Shown piece by piece: positions 1 to 6,929 of a DNA stretch of 18,927 nucleotides. The notes beneath the pieces are model-generated. The model was not told the DNA's origin. It saw only the letters and a list, made by a program, of their open reading frames with translations, and searched no databases. Both the position numbers and the translations under genes were made by a program. The stretch comes from Planctomycetaceae bacterium. Its GTDB lineage: Bacteria; Planctomycetota; Planctomycetia; Pirellulales; PALSA-1355. The DNA is taken from assembly GCA_005773095.1 (NCBI GenBank), contig SXHT01000335.1:1-18927 (forward strand), in the 5' to 3' direction. Numbering within the stretch: the stretch's first letter is position 1; each line of letters begins with the position of its first letter.

Positions 1-37
1 CCGACGTTCCTACTCCCCTGCGAAGCGAAGCATTATA

Positions 38-1444
38 TTGGCGGATATGCGTGACTTTCGCGCCGAGAACCTCTGCCACGACCCGATTCACGGCTACATC
101 CCCTTCGTGTCCGATGCCGCGCGAACTCCCGGCGAGGTGGGCGAGCGGCAGATTATCGACCATCCCTGGCTCCAGCGGATGCGGCAAATTCACCAGTTGC
201 AATCCGCATGGTGGGTGTTTCCCGCGGCCGAGCATACTCGTTTTCAACATGTTGTGGGGGCCATGCACCTGGCCAGTCGGGCCGCTGCCGTGCTCTATGA
301 CAGCTTGCAAGAAGTCTGTCCTGAGACACCCAGCCGCGGATACGTGGAATCGCTTATGCGGATGGCCGGCCTGCTGCACGACGTCGGGCACGGGCCCTTC
401 GGCCATTTTTTCGACGAGCATTACCTGAGCGACTTCGGTCTGACGCATGAAACCCTGGGGGCCAGGATCATTCGCGACCAGTTAGGCTCCCTGCTTCGCC
501 GCATCCGCAGAAATCCGAACTCCAGGCTGGCGGATGGCGAAGAGCTGGATCCGGATCAAATCGCCTTTCTGATCCAGCGACCCACGGCGGCCGACGGCGA
601 TGCCCCGCGCTGGCTGGTGTTGCTGCGAAGTCTGTTCTGCGGGATCTACACGGTTGACAACATGGACTTCGTGCTCCGCGACGCCTACATGAGCGGCTAC
701 AGCACCCATGCGTTCGATCTCGATCGCCTGCTGCACTACAGCTTTTTTACCTCGCGCGGTTTGACGATCCACACCAAGGGACTGCCGGCACTGGTGCGAT
801 TCATTGGCGTGCGGGCAGAGTTGTTTCGCACGATCTATTTCCATCGCACCGTGCGTTCCATCGACCTCACGCTGGCCGATCTGTTTGCCGACAGTAAGCG
901 GTACTTGTTCTCGGGAAACCCTCGGGACCATCTGAACGATTACTTGCGATTCACCGAGTTCTCGCTGTTGGTCGATGTTGCCCGTTGGCCCCGCAGCGAC
1001 GATGCTGTCAAACGCCAGTTAGGCGAGCGATGGCTGGAGATCCTCAACCGGCAGGTCGCGTGGAAGACGGCGGTCGAACGCCGATTGGTGTTCGACGAAA
1101 GCAACGCTGAACGGAGCAGTATTTTTAGCGATCGGAAGATCCTGGAAATGAAGCTGCGCGCCGAGTTGCCCTCGTCGCTGGCCGAGTTGCCGTTGCGCGT
1201 GGACTTGGCAAGGCACATTCATCGACCTCACACGCCCGGACCAAGTGCCCAGCAGAATTTTTTGTACGATCCGGCCCGTGGCTCGCCACAGCCGCTCACG
1301 GACGATCAACTCTATCGCCAATTGCCGCTGATCCATCGCATCTGCCGCGTGTACACCAAAAGCAATGAAGATGCCCCGGAAATCGCGGCCGCGCTCGACC
1401 GGTTGATTGGGCCGGGCGGGGGTGACGATTTAACAAACATCTAG
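38..1444 (+). CDS. HD-domain phosphohydrolase, COG1078 (dGTPase-like) family
   Basis: Probable metal-dependent phosphohydrolase of the HD superfamily; characterised relatives of COG1078 hydrolyse nucleotide triphosphates, but the substrate here is unknown. The N-terminal DPIHGY motif (about residues 15-20) is typical of the family. The metal ligands are visible as FQHVVG (His71), LLHDVGHGPFGHFF (His114-Asp115) and DNMDFVLRD (about 207-215). Length 468 aa fits the family, and no membrane segment is seen, so it should be cytosolic. The longest frame opens with TTG at 38; an ATG at 47 is an equally good start, and neither has a clear ribosome site. It lies 28 bases upstream of purB on the same strand, so the two may be co-transcribed and linked to purine nucleotide balance (inference). 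Confidence 0.88.
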   Translation: MADMRDFRAENLCHDPIHGYIPFVSDAARTPGEVGERQIIDHPWLQRMRQIHQLQSAWWVFPAAEHTRFQHVVGAMHLASRAAAVLYDSLQEVCPETPSRGYVESLMRMAGLLHDVGHGPFGHFFDEHYLSDFGLTHETLGARIIRDQLGSLLRRIRRNPNSRLADGEELDPDQIAFLIQRPTAADGDAPRWLVLLRSLFCGIYTVDNMDFVLRDAYMSGYSTHAFDLDRLLHYSFFTSRGLTIHTKGLPALVRFIGVRAELFRTIYFHRTVRSIDLTLADLFADSKRYLFSGNPRDHLNDYLRFTEFSLLVDVARWPRSDDAVKRQLGERWLEILNRQVAWKTAVERRLVFDESNAERSSIFSDRKILEMKLRAELPSSLAELPLRVDLARHIHRPHTPGPSAQQNFLYDPARGSPQPLTDDQLYRQLPLIHRICRVYTKSNEDAPEIAAALDRLIGPGGGDDLTNI

Positions 1445-1472
1445 CAACAAGCCGCGGCTTGACCGAGGAACC

Positions 1473-2897
1473 ATGCACGACGAATACCAAAACCCGCTGA
1501 CCGGCCGTTATGCCTCACGCCAGATGAGCCAGCTCTGGGGCGCGCAGCGAAAGTTCAGCACGTGGCGGCGACTTTGGGTAGCGCTGGCCGAGGCCCAGGC
1601 TGAGCTGGGCCTGGCGATCTCGCCGGCTCAGATTGCGGAACTCAATGCCCACGTCGATTCAATTGACTTCGCCGCGGCCGACGCTTATGAGCGCACGCTG
1701 CGGCACGATGTAATGGCCCACGTGCATGCCTACGGCGATCAATGTCCGACCGCGCGACCGATCATCCACTGGGGGGCCACAAGCTGCTACGTGACCGACA
1801 ACACCGATCTGATCTTGATGCGCGAAGGCTTGACTATCGTGCGCGAACGGCTTGTAGCGGTCATCGATCGGCTGGCCAGGTTCGCCGCCGAGCATCGCGC
1901 CCTGCCCACGCTTGGTCTCACTCACCTGCAGCCGGCTCAACCCACGACCGTTGGAAAGCGCGCCTGCCTGTGGGCCTACGATCTGGTGCAGGACCTGGCC
2001 GAGATCGAGCATCGGCTGGTCTCGCTTAAAGCCCGCGGCGCGAAGGGCACAACCGGCACGCAAGCGAGTTTCCTGGAATTGTTTCACGGCGACCACGCCA
2101 AAGTGCTGGAACTCGACAAACGCGTGGCGAAGAAGATGGGTTTCGACGCGACCTATGCCGTCACCGGACAAACCTACTCACGGAAAGTCGATGCTCAGGT
2201 GGTCGATGGGCTGGCCGCCATCGCAGCCAGCGCCCACAAGGCGGCGACGGATCTGCGACTCCTGCAGAGCCGCAAGGAGATCGAAGAACCCTTCGAGGCC
2301 GATCAAATCGGCTCCTCCGCGATGGCCTACAAACGCAACCCCATGCGCGCCGAACGCATCTGCGGCCTGGCGCGGTTTGTCATGAGCCTGCAATCCAGCA
2401 GCTCGGCCACGTTGGCCACGCAGTGGATGGAACGCACCTTGGACGACAGCGCCAACCGCCGGCTCGTGATGCCGCAAGCGTTTCTGACGATCGATGCGAT
2501 CCTGTTGCTGTACCAGAATGTCGCCAGCGGTTTGGTAGTTTATCCGCAGGTGATCGCCAAAAACCTTGCGGCAGAGTTGCCATTCATGGCGACCGAAAAC
2601 ATCCTGATGGCGGCCGTCGAAGCCGGCGGTGACCGGCAGCAATTGCACGAGGTCATCCGACGTCACAGCCAGGCTGCCGCAGCCCTGGTGAAACAAGAAG
2701 GCGGCGAGAACGATTTGCTCGCGCGGCTTGCCGCCGACCCCGCCTTCGCCAGGCTGGATCTGAACGCTGCAATGGACGCCAAAAACTTCATCGGCCGAGC
2801 GCCGGAACAAGTGAATGAATTCATCGCCCACGTGGTTAAGCCGATTCGCACAAAATATCCACAAGCACTTCTGAACAGTGCAATCGTCGTCGTTTAG
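1473..2897 (+). CDS. purB: Adenylosuccinate lyase, eukaryote-like type
   Basis: Fumarate lyase superfamily enzyme acting twice in purine synthesis: it releases fumarate from SAICAR and from adenylosuccinate. The signature GSSAMAYKRNPM lies around residue 280, the catalytic-histidine segment LTHLQPAQPTT near 150, and an IHWGATSCYVTDNTDL block near 96-111. At 474 aa it is longer than the Bacillus-type enzyme (about 430 aa). Blocks such as ERTLDDSANRR, GLVVYP and LPFMATENI closely resemble animal ADSL as I remember it. The ATG at 1473 follows GAGGAA at a short spacing, which supports this start. It sits in the same orientation as the HD hydrolase and ends 95 bases before the convergent Fur-family gene. 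Confidence 0.95.
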   Translation: MHDEYQNPLTGRYASRQMSQLWGAQRKFSTWRRLWVALAEAQAELGLAISPAQIAELNAHVDSIDFAAADAYERTLRHDVMAHVHAYGDQCPTARPIIHWGATSCYVTDNTDLILMREGLTIVRERLVAVIDRLARFAAEHRALPTLGLTHLQPAQPTTVGKRACLWAYDLVQDLAEIEHRLVSLKARGAKGTTGTQASFLELFHGDHAKVLELDKRVAKKMGFDATYAVTGQTYSRKVDAQVVDGLAAIAASAHKAATDLRLLQSRKEIEEPFEADQIGSSAMAYKRNPMRAERICGLARFVMSLQSSSSATLATQWMERTLDDSANRRLVMPQAFLTIDAILLLYQNVASGLVVYPQVIAKNLAAELPFMATENILMAAVEAGGDRQQLHEVIRRHSQAAAALVKQEGGENDLLARLAADPAFARLDLNAAMDAKNFIGRAPEQVNEFIAHVVKPIRTKYPQALLNSAIVVV

Positions 2898-2901
2898 CAA
2901 C

Positions 2902-2920
2902 GCCGGTGGCAGCTGCCGGC
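2902..2920. terminator. Hairpin between convergent purB and fur-family genes
   Basis: GCCGGTGGCAGCTGCCGGC can fold with GCCGG/CCGGC outer arms and contains the perfect 10-bp palindrome GGCAGCTGCC. It begins 5 bases after the purB stop, in the short gap between two convergent genes, which is where a shared terminator would be expected. There is no T-tract on either side, so intrinsic termination is uncertain. Confidence 0.35.
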
Positions 2921-2992
2921 TTGGCGATTGCAGGAACCGCGATGCGGACGGGCGACCCCTTTCCTCGTTGGAAGCCCGAGTCAGCAAGAAAC

Positions 2993-3490
2993 TCACACAA
3001 GATCCAGCTTCCGCGTTGGCCGCCGCACGCTGCGGCACTCGGTGCAGATTCCCGAGATAATCAGCCGGTGGCCGATCACGCGGAAATTGTGTTGTCGGGC
3101 CACTTCGTCCCGCAGTTCGGCGATCTCGGAGTCAGAGAACTCGATGAGCTTATTGCACTTGATGCAGTGCAGATGATCGTGCTGAGGATAGCCGTAGTCG
3201 TGCTCGTAGACGGTTCGTCCGCCGAGGGACATGCCGCGCAGCAGCCCGGCATCCAAAAGTTCGGAGAGTGTCCGGTAGACCGTCGGCCGGCTGACGCGAT
3301 TTTCGCCGATCGCGTCGAGATGCTTAATCAGGACTTCGGCGTCGAAGTGCTCGTGTCGTTTGAAAACCTCGCCAACAAGTATCCGCCGCTGCTGCGTAAT
3401 CCGCTTGCCCTTGCTCTGCAAATACTCCTCAAACCGCTGGCTGGGCGTCAGGGCAACTTCCACGGTGCCGAGCGTAAAATCGTGGCTCAC
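2993..3490 (-). CDS. Fur-family metalloregulator (Fur/Zur/PerR type)
   Basis: A 165-aa DNA-binding repressor of the ferric uptake regulator family. The winged-helix part carries KRITQQRRILVGEVF (about 29-43) and the recognition helix SRPTVYRTLSELLDAGLL (about 67-84). The dimerisation part has HDHLHCIKC (104-112), with Cys109/Cys112 pairing with Cys149/Cys152 (CTEC) as a structural zinc site. The regulatory metal cannot be assigned from sequence, so Fur, Zur and PerR remain possible. The start is GTG at 3490, preceded by AGGAA at about 6 bases. The gene is convergent with purB, and its upstream gap holds two inverted repeats that could be autoregulatory operators (inference). Confidence 0.92.
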   Translation of the reverse strand: MSHDFTLGTVEVALTPSQRFEEYLQSKGKRITQQRRILVGEVFKRHEHFDAEVLIKHLDAIGENRVSRPTVYRTLSELLDAGLLRGMSLGGRTVYEHDYGYPQHDHLHCIKCNKLIEFSDSEIAELRDEVARQHNFRVIGHRLIISGICTECRSVRRPTRKLDLV

Positions 3491-3536
3491 GAAAATTCCT
3501 GACTTTCTATCCTCATGCTTGACTGCACACAGCTCG

Positions 3537-3549
3537 TTGCAAGCTGCAA
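3537..3549. promoter_or_regulatory. Inverted repeat upstream of fur-family gene, possible operator
   Basis: TTGCAAGCTGCAA consists of perfect 5-base arms TTGCA/TGCAA with a 3-base centre. It lies 47-59 bases upstream of the Fur-family GTG start, where a repressor site overlapping a promoter would sit. Autoregulation is common in this family, but the motif is short and may be chance. Confidence 0.3.
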
Positions 3550-3599
3550 TGCGCGTGTCTGGTTACAACCCAATATGTACGAAGAATACCTGCGTGCCC

Positions 3600-3618
3600 A
3601 GTCGATATTTTATCGACT
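3600..3618. promoter_or_regulatory. Perfect 8-bp-arm inverted repeat (operator or hairpin)
   Basis: AGTCGATATTTTATCGACT has perfect 8-base arms around a TTT centre. With one bulged C the stem extends by CCC/GGG on the outside. The AT-rich core in high-GC surroundings and the position 110-128 bases upstream of the Fur-family start suit a metalloregulator box. It could instead be an RNA hairpin at the 3' end of the phosphoesterase transcript; no T-tract follows on the minus strand. Confidence 0.4.
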
Positions 3619-3753
3619 CGGGTGGCTTTTGCAAGCGATTGCCACGGCCGATCAGTTTTTGCGCTGTCACGTAGAAGTGCTTCTTTGGGGTCAGATCCTG
3701 AATAGTGAATCGTACTGCATGGGTCGGGGCGTTGGGGGTATTCTCTCCAGGAT

Positions 3754-3862
3754 GGCAAGGCCACTGCGAAGATTGTTTGACGCGGCGCGCACTGGTAGCC
3801 ACGTTACTGAGACACGTATCTACCTCGGCAAGGCCACTGCGAAGATTGTTTGACGCGGCGCG
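3754..3862. repeat. Two exact 36-bp direct repeats separated by 37 bp
   Basis: Copies at 3754-3789 and 3827-3862 are identical over 36 bases, beginning GGCAAGGCCACTGCGAAG and ending TTTGACGCGGCGCG. The 37 bases between them (3790-3826) are unrelated to the repeat. The 36/37 geometry matches a minimal CRISPR unit. However, no third copy is found at the 73-base register on either side, no cas gene is in the window, and the ends lack the usual GTT...AAC form. A solitary or decayed CRISPR remnant and a duplicated genomic repeat are both possible. Confidence 0.75.
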
Positions 3863-3880
3863 GCGTCGATCTGATGGCCG

Positions 3881-4897
3881 TCAACGGTGATCGAGGGCAT
3901 TGGTTTGAATCAAAACATCGGGAGTGCCTTTTGCGCGCAGGGATTTCGGGGGTTGTGAATTAGCCACTCGAACATACCGCCACTGACCGTGCAGTCCAGC
4001 TTCGACGCTGAATTGACACGTCTGGCCCATGGCGTCTTCGCTCCGCAGATGCGAGTGAGCGGCAAATGTGCCGAGGATGTTCGGGCAACCTTCGATCGCC
4101 TGACGAACCCTGCGGCCATTGTTGTCTTCGGCCATCGAGCCCAGAATTCCCGACCACACGGCGCGGAAGCGAAACTCCACGGTGGGACAATTAAAAGGCA
4201 CGTGGTGGAAGACGATGATGGGTCCCTGATAGCAAAGTTGATCGATGAACCAGTCGGCCTGCCGGTCGTCGAGCCAGCCGGCGTATCCTTCTGCCACCTT
4301 GCCATAAAAAACATCTAAAGAAATAAAACGAACGCCGTTTTGCTCGAACGAGTAATACAAGCCAGGCATCCGCCAAATTCCGCGGAGCCTTTCCGCCGTA
4401 ACCGCGCGGAGATCCGCATCGTACTCGTGCGTCACAAAGCGGATCCGGTCCGATTCCCAATCGTGATTGCCGAGCTGGAAATAGGCGGTCAGGTTCCGCT
4501 GGCGACAAAGCCGGACGACGCGCTCGGCGGATTCGGAATGGAAATAATCCAACACATCTCCTCCGAAGAAGACAAAATCGACCGCCGCCGACCGGATTTC
4601 GTCCAGCATTTTGGGCAGCGTGCGATTGGGGTGCTTCATCTCGATGTCCCACCACTGGATTGCATTCCGGTACTGCGGGGGCCACAGTGCAGGCGGATCG
4701 GGTGACAGATGCAGATCGGCCACGTGGGCAAAAGCGATCGGTTGCGCCACGCGCGCGTCGAAGAATTGCACGCTTCCGCCGTCGTACAGCCGAAATTTGG
4801 ACAACACTTGCTGTTCCATCCTCGAAAATTGCTGGCTCGATTCGACCATGCTTACCAGTACCCGCGCCAACGACCCTCCCAATAAGCCCACAACCAC
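3881..4897 (-). CDS. Membrane-anchored calcineurin-like metallophosphoesterase
   Basis: A 338-aa metallophosphoesterase. The metal-binding motifs appear in order: ADLHLS (D-x-H), FFGGDVLDYF (GD), LGNHDWE (GNHD), FHHVPFN, and AHSHLRS replacing the common GHxH. The N-terminus (VVGLLGGSLARVLVSMV) is hydrophobic and suggests a single membrane anchor, with the catalytic domain probably outside the cytosol. The start is a GTG at 4897, only 4 bases after the stop of the small upstream gene and without a clear ribosome site, so translational coupling is likely. ATG codons at residues 17 and 27 are alternatives that would remove the anchor. Substrate unknown; relatives include phosphodiesterases and protein or lipid phosphatases. 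Confidence 0.85.
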   Translation of the reverse strand: MVVGLLGGSLARVLVSMVESSQQFSRMEQQVLSKFRLYDGGSVQFFDARVAQPIAFAHVADLHLSPDPPALWPPQYRNAIQWWDIEMKHPNRTLPKMLDEIRSAAVDFVFFGGDVLDYFHSESAERVVRLCRQRNLTAYFQLGNHDWESDRIRFVTHEYDADLRAVTAERLRGIWRMPGLYYSFEQNGVRFISLDVFYGKVAEGYAGWLDDRQADWFIDQLCYQGPIIVFHHVPFNCPTVEFRFRAVWSGILGSMAEDNNGRRVRQAIEGCPNILGTFAAHSHLRSEDAMGQTCQFSVEAGLHGQWRYVRVANSQPPKSLRAKGTPDVLIQTNALDHR

Positions 4898-4901
4898 GAA
4901 A

Positions 4902-5132
4902 TCAAGCAGTCATGGTCGAGAAGCTCGCTTTCGCACCGCCATAACTGGGCCGGCGGTGGGCCGTTTGTTCGATGATGGCCTGCAACCGCTCGGCCTTTGA
5001 GGTGAGTCTGTCTACGTCAATCGTGCGTCGCTCCTCATCGGCTGTGGCCGGGCGACCCGCCAGGCTCGCGATGACAACGATCACCATCACGGTCAAGATC
5101 CCGCCGAGTCTCATTCGCACGGATTGCCTCAT
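4902..5132 (-). CDS. Small exported protein of unknown function
   Basis: A 76-aa product with a hydrophobic segment (ILTVMVIVVIASLAG, about 12-26) followed by PATADEE, a plausible signal peptidase I site after ATA. The predicted mature peptide of about 45 residues is charged and partly helical (RLTSKAERLQAIIEQTAHRR). I recognise no family. It lies 38 bases after the lipoprotein gene and 4 bases before the phosphoesterase, so it appears to be an operon member. It could be a real small periplasmic partner of the phosphoesterase or a decayed reading frame; the tight spacing favours translation. Confidence 0.55.
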   Translation of the reverse strand: MRQSVRMRLGGILTVMVIVVIASLAGRPATADEERRTIDVDRLTSKAERLQAIIEQTAHRRPSYGGAKASFSTMTA

Positions 5133-5170
5133 GGGCTGGACGGTACAGACGGGCTACGGATCCGCTACCA

Positions 5171-5611
5171 TCACTTAAGATCAAAATTCTTGACGAACGG
5201 GCCGCCGGACTCGATCGTTACGTTCAGGGTCGATTGAAGGTTATATTGCTCGGGGATGTACTGTACACCCGCCCCCTCCATGGCGGCGATGTCCCGTCCG
5301 GCAGGGTCCGAACGGGGTTGCACTGCCGTGATCTCCACGCGGTTGACCCCCACCACCACGCCTCCTTTCAAATTGGCTTCGTACGTTCCATTTTCGATGC
5401 TCGCCCCGGCGGCCGGCCCCTTGGTTTGGCCCGTGGGGACAAAGCGAATGACGCCGTTGGCAATGGGCTGGCCTTGATACGTCACCGCGCCAGTGACAAT
5501 GGCTCGTTCCGGGCCCGAGGGACCACAGCCGGCGGACAGCAAGGCTGCAGTCAGACTCATCGCGACCGATCGCGCTCGCTTGTTCAGGACGGAGAACCGT
5601 GGCGCCTTCAT
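5171..5611 (-). CDS. Carboxypeptidase-regulatory-like lipoprotein
   Basis: A small secreted lipoprotein of a type abundant in planctomycetes. The N-terminus has positive residues, a hydrophobic stretch (MSLTAALLSAGC) and a lipobox ending in Cys, followed by GPSG. The rest reads as one beta-sandwich domain: VTGAVTYQGQPIANGVIRF, then GTYEANLKGGVVVG and VEITAV, the pattern of carboxypeptidase-regulatory-like domains. The reading frame also allows a GTG start at 5620; the ATG at 5611 was chosen because it gives a normal signal peptide. It follows the DUF1559 gene by about 40 bases, the usual arrangement for this pair in planctomycetes. Probably surface- or periplasm-exposed; the binding partner is unknown. 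Confidence 0.82.
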   Translation of the reverse strand: MKAPRFSVLNKRARSVAMSLTAALLSAGCGPSGPERAIVTGAVTYQGQPIANGVIRFVPTGQTKGPAAGASIENGTYEANLKGGVVVGVNRVEITAVQPRSDPAGRDIAAMEGAGVQYIPEQYNLQSTLNVTIESGGPFVKNFDLK

Positions 5612-5660
5612 AGGGGGCACTTAAGGGTAATCAACGGTGAGGGAACCGCCACGATTGGTC

Positions 5661-6692
5661 TTAGTCGGTCAACATTTCGCCGCCAGCGCGGGTGGTCATG
5701 GCAGCCAATACGGTCGCATCAATCGTGTCGGCGACAAACCGCACGCTGCCGTCCACAATAGTGAAATGGCACCCGCCGGGATGATAACTGGAGAAGCCCC
5801 AGTCGTTGGCCAGCCCGGCGTACTGGCCGCTACCAGGGATGGTGCCAGGCCCGTTGATGCCGCTGATCGTTGCGCGCAGCGACCATACAGGCCAAATTCG
5901 CCCGCGGCGCGACCCGCTCTCACCACCGGTAACCTCGCCCACAAACAACGTCTTGCTGGTCCCGTCGATCACGCCTTTGGTGCGCAGCGGCCGGCGAGCA
6001 TTGCTGAACATGCCGTTGTTATTCACGATCGGGCAATCGCCGCTGTGTCCGATGATCCAAGCCGACCTGGTATCCGCCACTCCGGCTGCGTTCATCTTCC
6101 ACCAATCATCGTCGGGATGAGGGCCGTTCTGGTACGTGCCACTGACAGTAACGAGCTCGTTCTGCGGATCGCTCGTGCAGACATACGGCGGGATTCGAAT
6201 GGCTCCCGCTTTGGCGCTATTCACATTGGTCGTTCCGCCCCAGACGCCCCAACCGTTGGCGTCCAGATTCTTGTCAAATAGCTTGCGAGTCTGCTCATCT
6301 TCCATGTAGGTAATTATCAAACCACTCCAGGCGAAGCTGACCACGTTAGGCTGGCCAGGTTTAAGGCCAGGCGCTGGACACCAACCAACGTGGTAAATCT
6401 CGCCGGAGGGGAACGACCGGTGAGCGTCGTGATAGTTATGCAGCGCAATTCCGATTTGCTTGAAATTGTTGACGCAATGCGTGCGTCGCGCCGCTTCGCG
6501 TGCCGCTTGCACCGCCGGCAGCAGCAGAGCGACCAGAACGCCGATGATGGCGATCACGACCAACAATTCCACGAGGGTAAAACCGCCAGATTGCGAAGTC
6601 GAACAACGCCGCATGCGTCGCAGCGGCATGTCAGCGGCTCGACTGAGCTCACCGAAGTGAGGCCCGCGCAGCGAACAAAAGAACCGGCGCAT
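5661..6692 (-). CDS. DUF1559 protein with prepilin-type N-terminal signal
   Basis: A planctomycete-specific pseudopilin-like protein (343 aa). A prepilin peptidase site is visible as GG/FTLVELLVVIAI around residues 36-50, with the conserved Glu at +5, followed by LLLPAVQAAREAARR. The DUF1559 C-terminal motif is present as HPGGCHFTIVDGSVRFV (the H-x9-DG type). The ATG at 6692 is preceded by a perfect AGGAGG with 7-base spacing, so the longer reading frame starting at 6755 is not used. It heads a minus-strand cluster with the lipoprotein, small exported protein and phosphoesterase. Role inferred as envelope or surface; planctomycete genomes carry dozens of such paralogues and none of their functions is firmly known to me. 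Confidence 0.93.
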   Translation of the reverse strand: MRRFFCSLRGPHFGELSRAADMPLRRMRRCSTSQSGGFTLVELLVVIAIIGVLVALLLPAVQAAREAARRTHCVNNFKQIGIALHNYHDAHRSFPSGEIYHVGWCPAPGLKPGQPNVVSFAWSGLIITYMEDEQTRKLFDKNLDANGWGVWGGTTNVNSAKAGAIRIPPYVCTSDPQNELVTVSGTYQNGPHPDDDWWKMNAAGVADTRSAWIIGHSGDCPIVNNNGMFSNARRPLRTKGVIDGTSKTLFVGEVTGGESGSRRGRIWPVWSLRATISGINGPGTIPGSGQYAGLANDWGFSSYHPGGCHFTIVDGSVRFVADTIDATVLAAMTTRAGGEMLTD

Positions 6693-6699
6693 AACCCAA

Positions 6700-6705
6700 C
6701 CTCCT
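6700..6705 (-). promoter_or_regulatory. Ribosome binding site of the DUF1559 gene
   Basis: AGGAGG on the minus strand, 7 bases before the ATG at 6692. It fixes the start 63 bases inside the longest open frame. Confidence 0.8.
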
Positions 6706-6802
6706 ACGCGATCGCGTAATCGTTCAGATCCCGGAAGGGATTGAAACGGCCGCATAATCTAGGATAGCTACAGTTGCGAGGAATGCTAGAGAGACAGGCA
6801 CA

Positions 6803-6870
6803 TTTTCCCGGGAACCACGATGGGCAACCAGCCAACAGGACGACGCGCCTCGCTTAAATTGCCGGGAAAA
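6803..6870. repeat. 9-bp inverted repeat pair in DHS-DUF1559 gap
   Basis: TTTTCCCGG at 6803-6811 and CCGGGAAAA at 6862-6870 are perfect complements 50 bases apart, and the first copy is part of the 10-bp palindrome TTCCCGGGAA (6805-6814). The pair lies between the stop of the deoxyhypusine-synthase-like gene and the start of the DUF1559 gene. It could be a long-range hairpin or paired operator half-sites; it lacks the T-tract of an intrinsic terminator. Confidence 0.3.
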
Positions 6871-6929
6871 TAAACCAGTCCCGCCGGCCGCTGAACGGTT
6901 ACGTTCGGACGTCGGTTCGGGCCGGCTTA

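Larger units (their letters stand above)
3491..3880. other. Non-coding gap upstream of fur-family gene
   Basis: About 390 bases separate the metallophosphoesterase stop from the Fur-family start. Several frames of 60-112 codons are open here, but none has family resemblance, and the two covering the direct repeat simply translate it twice (a repeated ARPLRRLFDAA-like string). The gap contains a 13-bp inverted repeat, a 19-bp hairpin/palindrome and two copies of an exact 36-bp direct repeat, annotated separately. No tRNA was recognised. Confidence 0.6.

Noticed and set aside
3515..3853. Possible 112-aa gene across the repeat region
   Set aside because: No ribosome site or family resemblance; the repeated ARPLRRLFDAA-like string is just the direct repeat translated twice.
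3754..3862. Confident CRISPR array
   Set aside because: Only two copies, no degenerate flanking copy, no cas genes and atypical repeat ends; kept as a direct repeat.
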